From: a virus
Virus record (IMG/VR): IMGVR_UViG_3300040801_002693
Span: 64,001 to 113,978 of that record
Direction: 5' to 3' (one strand)
DNA: 49,978 nucleotides
Part shown: one piece after another, positions 46,269 to 49,978 of the stretch
Numbering within the stretch: position 1 is the first letter of the stretch
Layout of the letters: every line of letters starts with the position of its first letter
Translations under genes and position numbers: made by a program
Notes under the pieces: generated by a model
What the model saw: only the letters and a program-made list of their open reading frames with translations
The model's database searches: none
What the model was told of the DNA's origin: nothing

Positions 46269-48347
46269 CTAAATCCCGCAAACACCGTCTTTACAGGAAC
46301 TATTCTCTTCAAAGATCACTCCGGCGTTTTTCGTGGCTTCCGCATACGGGACGGTGGTGATCGGCTGACCGCCTCGTGATCCATCCGGGTAACAGGTAAA
46401 CCCGCGCAACCCGTGAGCATACTTCGCCAAGAGGTTGGCAAACTCTATCACCTTGTCCTCGTTGTTCTTCTCGCTGCCCCAGGAAGGCAGGTTGATCGTC
46501 GACGCAATCGCGTGATCGACGTATGACTGGGCGGTGTACTGGAATTGAATCCGGCGCTCCGGGTCTGCTGCTAAATCCGCCGAGGTCTCAATCTCATCCG
46601 GGTTAATCCCTTCCTTCACCAGTACCTCGGCCACAGAATCCACTACGTATTCGTGTCGCCACTGAGTTGAGTTCACTAGATAGCGGCGCTTATAGGCGAC
46701 CGCAAACAGGGGTTCGATCCCCGAGGTGGTGCTGGCGAGGATTGCAATCGTGCCGGTTGGGGCAATGGCGCGATAGCCTTTCGGATGATTCAGGTACAAG
46801 CGATTACAATGCTCGTTTGCGCCGGATTCCGAATAGTCTCGATAGGCGGCAAACCACTCATGCAGTTCCGGGTTAAACTCGTAGCGATAGTTGCGCTTCA
46901 ACAACCACTCATGAATCCCCATCAGACCCAGGCCAATCCGGCGATTCTTGGCGCGCACGTCATACACCTTCTCATAGGGAAGTTGGCCGCGCACCGTACC
47001 GCAAATCAGGAACTTCGCAGCCACCGCCACAATCGCCTTGAACTCCTCCAGACTTTCGATCGCGCCCATATTGATCGAACCGATGTTGCACACATCCGAA
47101 TCGTCTTCCGAGGTCAGTTCGCAGCAGTTCGAGATGATCACGTCCTCGGCCATGAAGGTGTGTTCTTCGACCCCGACATCCGCACAGAACACGTCCTCAA
47201 CCCCGTCGGGGTACACGCCAATCACTTCGATGACAGGGTTCTTGGTACGCTTGCCAGGAACAGGCGGGAGCGAGGTATGCAGGCGATGCCCAGAGGCCAG
47301 CAACCCGGCAGGAATGCGGTAGATGTCGCCGCCCAATTCAACCAGGAACGGATGCGTCGGGTCGCAGCGAATCGAACGATCGCCAGTCATCTTGACCTTC
47401 ACCACCGGAACCTTGCTGGCCGTGCGTTGAAACACCACGTTCCTGGCCCATTGCTTCCCTGTCCAGACGGTCGTCGGGGTCTCCAGGATGTCCTTTACGG
47501 GGCGATACCCGTCCAGCGTCCCCACCAAGGTGTCGGCGCATACCGGCGCGTTCCGCAGGGTCTCGTTGCTCTTCTCGCCGAAGTTGAAGGACAATCCCGG
47601 TTCGCCGGTCATCAGGGCTTGGCGAACATTCTTGACGTAGGTTTCCGGTAACTCACCCCGATTGATTTGCTCCAACCACGCATCGTCGTAATTCAGGGAG
47701 ATGTTGGTCATATCCAGGGGCGCGTTGAAATTGAAGTCGTCCCGCTTGGCATCCCAAACTGTGTAACCCTCTTTCCCAATCGGCATCTCATGCCAGTTCT
47801 TCGAGACCAGGAAATCCTGGGCATCGCCATGTTGCCAATTCAGCGACCCGTAGATGGCGCTGCGCCGGGAACCGCCCTGACAGACATTGCGCCCGATCTC
47901 GTTAATGCTGCGCATCAAGCTCAAGGGGCCACTGGCAATGCCTCCGGTTTTTGAAAGCAACTGCCCACCAGGGCGAAAAATACTGTAGTCAATTCCAATC
48001 CCACCGCCCGACATTAAACAAGAGAAGGAACGATTCGCTAATGCACCCCATTCTTCACGCGAGTCGTCCTCTCCGCGTAATAAGAAACAGTTATTTATGA
48101 AGCGCGCTTGCCGTCCCGCGTAATAAATATAGCGCCCACCCGGAACAAACTTTAAATCGGTAATGATTTTTATGAGATAGTCACGTTCTTCTTTAGAAAG
48201 AATCGGCGTTTGTTTCCCGTTCGTCCCAACGCCACACACCCCATCCACAATCGACTTGGCTTTATCCTTCCAGGTCTGCGCTTGCGTCAACGCATACTTG
48301 TGTTTGAAGATATTTTCGGCAAAGGTGGACTTGAATTCGCTCTTCAT
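46269..48347 (-). CDS. nrdJ: Class II (adenosylcobalamin-type) ribonucleotide reductase with mini-intein
   Basis: A 692-residue precursor, about 554 after splicing. Features of NrdJ-type reductases are FVPGGRYIYYAGR, NNCFLLRG (first active-site Cys, 87), FSCLMSGGGIGIDYSIFRP and, past the intein, CCELTSEDDSDVCNIGSIN. The last contains the likely thiyl-radical Cys408, Glu410 and partner Cys420. APTGTIAILASTTSGIEPLF and CYPDGSRGGQPITT follow, and the redox tail is CKDGVCGI. It would make deoxynucleotides for phage DNA without a separate NrdB subunit, consistent with none being present. Start MKSEFKSTF at 48347 is used; a longer open frame would run through the tRNA-Ser gene. Confidence 0.85.
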   Translation of the reverse strand: MKSEFKSTFAENIFKHKYALTQAQTWKDKAKSIVDGVCGVGTNGKQTPILSKEERDYLIKIITDLKFVPGGRYIYYAGRQARFINNCFLLRGEDDSREEWGALANRSFSCLMSGGGIGIDYSIFRPGGQLLSKTGGIASGPLSLMRSINEIGRNVCQGGSRRSAIYGSLNWQHGDAQDFLVSKNWHEMPIGKEGYTVWDAKRDDFNFNAPLDMTNISLNYDDAWLEQINRGELPETYVKNVRQALMTGEPGLSFNFGEKSNETLRNAPVCADTLVGTLDGYRPVKDILETPTTVWTGKQWARNVVFQRTASKVPVVKVKMTGDRSIRCDPTHPFLVELGGDIYRIPAGLLASGHRLHTSLPPVPGKRTKNPVIEVIGVYPDGVEDVFCADVGVEEHTFMAEDVIISNCCELTSEDDSDVCNIGSINMGAIESLEEFKAIVAVAAKFLICGTVRGQLPYEKVYDVRAKNRRIGLGLMGIHEWLLKRNYRYEFNPELHEWFAAYRDYSESGANEHCNRLYLNHPKGYRAIAPTGTIAILASTTSGIEPLFAVAYKRRYLVNSTQWRHEYVVDSVAEVLVKEGINPDEIETSADLAADPERRIQFQYTAQSYVDHAIASTINLPSWGSEKNNEDKVIEFANLLAKYAHGLRGFTCYPDGSRGGQPITTVPYAEATKNAGVIFEENSSCKDGVCGI
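47127..47540 (-). other. Mini-intein (138 residues) inside the reductase
   Basis: Residues 270-407 of the precursor. It begins with Cys270 (CADTLVGTLDGYRPVKD, block A) and has block B with CDPTHPFLV, where the usual Thr of TxxH is Asp. Block F is DVFCADVGVEEHTF, and the end is IISN followed by Cys408 of the extein. Penultimate His is replaced by Ser. No room or motif for a homing endonuclease, so this is a minimal splicing domain. It sits immediately before the catalytic cysteine, which acts as the +1 nucleophile, so enzyme activity depends on splicing. Confidence 0.85.
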
Positions 48348-48386
48348 AAAGGTTCCGTGGTTACTATTTGGAATGGTTGTCAGAGA

Positions 48387-48474
48387 TGGCGGAAGACCGT
48401 GGAATCGAACCACAAGCGGGTCAACGCTCGATCTGCTTTCAAAACAGTCTCGGCCCCAGGCCGAGTGATCTTCC
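48387..48474 (-). tRNA. tRNA-Ser (UGA)
   Basis: An 88-nt class II tRNA with acceptor GGAAGAT/GTCTTCC, long variable arm, T arm containing GGTTCGATTCC, and encoded CCA end. Anticodon loop TTTGAAA gives anticodon UGA, reading UCA. It lies 39 bases upstream of the reductase start codon. Confidence 0.85.
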
Positions 48475-48494
48475 TTACTGGGTGTTAAAACCAC

Positions 48495-48704
48495 TTATTC
48501 GTTTATCGACTCGATCTTTTTATCCAACGCATCGCGCCATGTCCCCATAATTCCTGCGGCACCATCTAATTCATCCGCATGTTCTGTGATTTCGGGGAGC
48601 AAATGCGCCGCATCACGCATGGACGTTGCAGCATTGTTCGTCTCCATCTGCAACGTGAAGAGTTGATTGTTGAGCTTGTTGAGTCGGTTTAAGTCGCTGC
48701 TCAT
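48495..48704 (-). CDS. Small helical protein between tRNAs, 69 aa
   Basis: It starts MSSDLNRLNKLNNQLFTLQM. Helical and acidic with a heptad-like pattern; AAGGAA precedes the ATG. It is flanked by tRNA-like and tRNA-Ser genes on the same strand. No family recognised. Confidence 0.6.
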   Translation of the reverse strand: MSSDLNRLNKLNNQLFTLQMETNNAATSMRDAAHLLPEITEHADELDGAAGIMGTWRDALDKKIESINE

Positions 48705-48723
48705 TTGAGTGATTTCCTTAGTT

Positions 48724-48801
48724 TGGTGGAGCGAGAGGGAATCGAACCCTCACCCAACTTGAGTTTCAAGCCGCTGTTAGCCCATCGCACAGTGTCGCCC
48801 C
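48724..48801 (-). tRNA. Aberrant tRNA-like gene, anticodon undetermined
   Basis: A 78-nt sequence with perfect-looking ends: acceptor GGGGCGA/TCGCTCC (one G-T pair), D stem CTGT/ACAG, T arm GAGGG-TTCGATT-CCCTC and encoded CCA. The anticodon arm is abnormal: GGCTT-GAAACTC-AAGTT lacks the invariant U33, and a competing CTTGA-AAC-TCAAG stem with a 3-nt loop is more stable. U8 is C. It may be decayed, edited or repurposed. It lies five bases from tRNA-Thr. Confidence 0.55.
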
Positions 48802-48806
48802 ATTAA

Positions 48807-48877
48807 AGCCCCCGCACGGATTTGAACCGCGATCGGTCGGATACAAGCCGACTGCTCTACCGTTGAGCTACAGGGGC
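48807..48877 (-). tRNA. tRNA-Thr (UGU)
   Basis: A 71-nt tRNA with acceptor GCCCCTG/CGGGGGC and D arm GTAGCTCAACGGTAGAGC. The anticodon arm is GTCGG-CTTGTAT-CCGAC (anticodon UGU) and the T arm contains GGTTCAAATCC. No CCA is encoded, so host enzymes must add it. Confidence 0.9.
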
Positions 48878-48883
48878 GGATTC

Positions 48884-49642
48884 TTACAGTATTGACGCGA
48901 CTTTTTTGGCGGCATCAAGGCAGGCATTCGCGCAAGGTTCGTTACCACGTAAATCATTCAACTTGATTTGCTTACGGGCCTTGACTTGCGCAAGGCTAAT
49001 CGCAGCAATCTCTTCCTCATCCAGCGCGTCACGCAAACTGCCGTTTTTTGGGACGCTGCGTAGCGCCTTGATCTGTTTTGAAGTTCCCTTGAGAATCGGG
49101 ACGTTCAGGGCATCTGCGCACTTGGAATACCCGATCCCTTCAACCTCATGCTCTTTCAGGGTGTTCGTGAAACCGTGCCAGTTACCGATCTGCTTGCAGC
49201 GGGCCTCGATCCATTCCTCCGACTTTCCCTGACGACGCCAAGAGGTGGCTGCGCGCTGACGAGTCCGTTCGATACCGAGTTCTGGATTCGCTTCCTCTTG
49301 AACTCTTTCCTGGAACACATCGAGGATGGCGTGTTCGATTGATGTATCGAGGTAAGCAGCGTACTTCGTGGCGATCTTCCAATGCGCCCAGGTGCCGCCG
49401 CCATGCCGTCCGCGCTTGGTTTTTAAAATATCGCTCTGGACGACATTTAAAAAAACACAAGCATTTTCAATAAATTGCTTTGCTACTTCCGTTTCCATCC
49501 ATCGTCTCGGATCACGATTCAGCGGACTACCTGCCGCTGCATAAATCGCATTCAGCGACATCATCTTGCCTTCGGCAACATCCAGCAAAAAGGTTGACCC
49601 GTTGAAGGGAACGGATATTTGAGTTAAACTGCGCTTAGTCAT
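48884..49642 (-). CDS. KilA-N domain protein (putative regulator/antirepressor)
   Basis: A 252-residue protein starting MTKRSLTQISVPF; GAGG lies eight bases before this ATG. An in-frame longer start would read through the leader hairpin. A KilA-N DNA-binding fold spans about residues 15-110, with MSLNAIYAAAGSPLNRDPRRW and GGGTWAHWKIATKYAAYLD. The C-terminal half has RQGKSEEWIEARCKQIG and SLRDALDEEEIAAISLAQ, a helical extension typical of larger KilA-N proteins. Such proteins act as phage regulators, antirepressors or host-growth inhibitors. Its promoter holds the CTACCAT palindrome, so autoregulation is plausible but unproven. Confidence 0.8.
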   Translation of the reverse strand: MTKRSLTQISVPFNGSTFLLDVAEGKMMSLNAIYAAAGSPLNRDPRRWMETEVAKQFIENACVFLNVVQSDILKTKRGRHGGGTWAHWKIATKYAAYLDTSIEHAILDVFQERVQEEANPELGIERTRQRAATSWRRQGKSEEWIEARCKQIGNWHGFTNTLKEHEVEGIGYSKCADALNVPILKGTSKQIKALRSVPKNGSLRDALDEEEIAAISLAQVKARKQIKLNDLRGNEPCANACLDAAKKVASIL

Positions 49643-49676
49643 GACTACCTCAGTTCGGTTGAAGGTACAGTGATTA

Positions 49677-49708
49677 GGCCCCTCCCGTCCTGCAACGGGA
49701 GCAAGGCC
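49677..49708 (-). promoter_or_regulatory. Leader hairpin of the KilA-N transcript
   Basis: On the minus strand GGCC...GGCC closes an inner perfect 7-bp stem CTCCCGT/ACGGGAG. No T-run follows. It forms at the very 5' end of the predicted transcript, which starts near 49706, and may protect the message or attenuate transcription. Confidence 0.5.
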
Positions 49709-49713
49709 GATCA

Positions 49714-49742
49714 ATACTACCATCTTATATGGTAGAAGTAAA
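49714..49742 (-). promoter_or_regulatory. Promoter with palindromic operator upstream of the KilA-N gene
   Basis: TTTACT (49737-49742), a 17-bp spacer and TAGTAT (49714-49719) on the minus strand. The spacer is filled by CTACCAT-N5-ATGGTAG (49717-49735), a perfect inverted repeat that overlaps the -10 box. The layout is the same as at 12162-12190, and both share the 11-mer ATGGTAGAAGT on the plus strand. Confidence 0.65.
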
Positions 49743-49785
49743 CGCTACACAGTCGGAATTTCCTCGGGCGCATCCGGTTGCGCCT

Positions 49786-49978
49786 TCACATTTGTGTCAT
49801 CGCTTCCAAGTAGTTTTCGTCGTTCAGAACTAAACAGTCGGTTTCCAGTACACCAGGGGCAACCGCTCTGAGAAATCTATGATTATCTCTTCTTGCTTCA
49901 ACGAGGCTGCCCAAGGGAACGGCTTGGTTTTCGCCAGTAAAACTCCCCATGAGTGGGAGTCTTACGCGGTTCGATCCG
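49786..49978 (-). CDS. 3' end of an unidentified gene, possibly TnpB-like (start outside window)
   Basis: A 63-codon open frame enters from the right edge and stops at TGA 49786-49788. Visible parts are NRVRLPLMGSFTGENQAV, GSLVEARRDNHRF and VLNDENYLEAMTQM. The DNA includes GTTGAAGCAAGAA (49890-49902) followed by an imperfect hairpin with GAGA/TCTC and AATC/GATT arms (49870-49889). This resembles the 3' end of IS605-type tnpB genes, where the omega-RNA overlaps the C-terminal codons (SLVEA-type ending). The zinc-finger and RuvC motifs that would prove TnpB lie outside the window. A GGCGCA-ACCGGA-TGCGCC hairpin follows the stop. Confidence 0.35.
   Translation of the reverse strand, partial: GSNRVRLPLMGSFTGENQAVPLGSLVEARRDNHRFLRAVAPGVLETDCLVLNDENYLEAMTQM

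Noticed and set aside
46785-47651. A 288-codon plus-strand frame
   Set aside because: It is antisense to the reductase, which has clear motifs in the minus strand, so this is a shadow.
48348-48494. Upstream extension of the reductase start
   Set aside because: The open frame continues, but it would translate the complete tRNA-Ser gene. The ATG at 48347 gives a normal NrdJ-like N-terminus.

Overview
The window is a stretch of a tailed double-stranded DNA phage (or prophage) genome of roughly balanced base composition. All but one of the genes read on the minus strand, so transcription runs from right to left. Head, tail, lysis and putative ejection genes are packed with 1-4 base overlaps. Giant ejection-type proteins, a neck adaptor and no recognisable long tail tape-measure or sheath suggest a podovirus-like particle. 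The host looks like a Gram-negative bacterium, inferred from the GH19 endolysin, the holin and the polyvalent-protein families. Terminase, portal, DNA polymerase and integrase are not in the window, so lifestyle cannot be decided.

In transcription order (right to left): 49.98-48.35 kb holds the 3' end of an unidentified gene with a possible TnpB/omega-RNA-like tail, a KilA-N regulator with its own operator-promoter, two convincing tRNAs (Thr-UGU, Ser-UGA), one aberrant tRNA-like gene and a small ORF. From 48.35 to 46.27 kb is an adenosylcobalamin-type (class II) ribonucleotide reductase interrupted by a 138-residue mini-intein at its catalytic cysteine. From 46.26 to 41.0 kb is the head module: a GroES-like co-chaperonin, an acidic coiled-coil scaffold, a decoration-like protein, the major capsid protein and another abundant-type virion protein. 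One plus-strand gene with its own promoter (40.28-40.62 kb) looks like a moron. From 40.2 to 37.7 kb come a spike-base protein, a GH19 endolysin, a holin and a run of tiny overlapping genes. From 37.7 to 23.97 kb are tail, fibre and adhesin genes with Ig-like, YadA-like and 22-residue repeats. From 23.97 to 12.19 kb are large virion proteins, including a 1190-residue protein with 39-residue coiled-coil repeats, and a neck adaptor. Finally comes a 375-base non-coding island and a polyvalent protein of at least 3938 residues that runs off the left edge.

The most unusual material is regulatory. A highly structured RNA of about 230 nt lies at 11.93-12.16 kb between a near-consensus promoter and an intrinsic terminator. 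The same palindrome (CTACCAT-N5-ATGGTAG) sits inside the spacer of that promoter and of the KilA-N promoter 37.5 kb away, which suggests one repressor controls both. Three sites place a TTGACA promoter only about 10 bases before an intrinsic terminator hairpin. Six virion-gene leaders carry a small 5-bp stem-loop with a GUGA, GCGA or similar loop just upstream of the ribosome binding site.

All protein assignments were made by reading the translations; no database search was run. Many virion proteins are named only by context.
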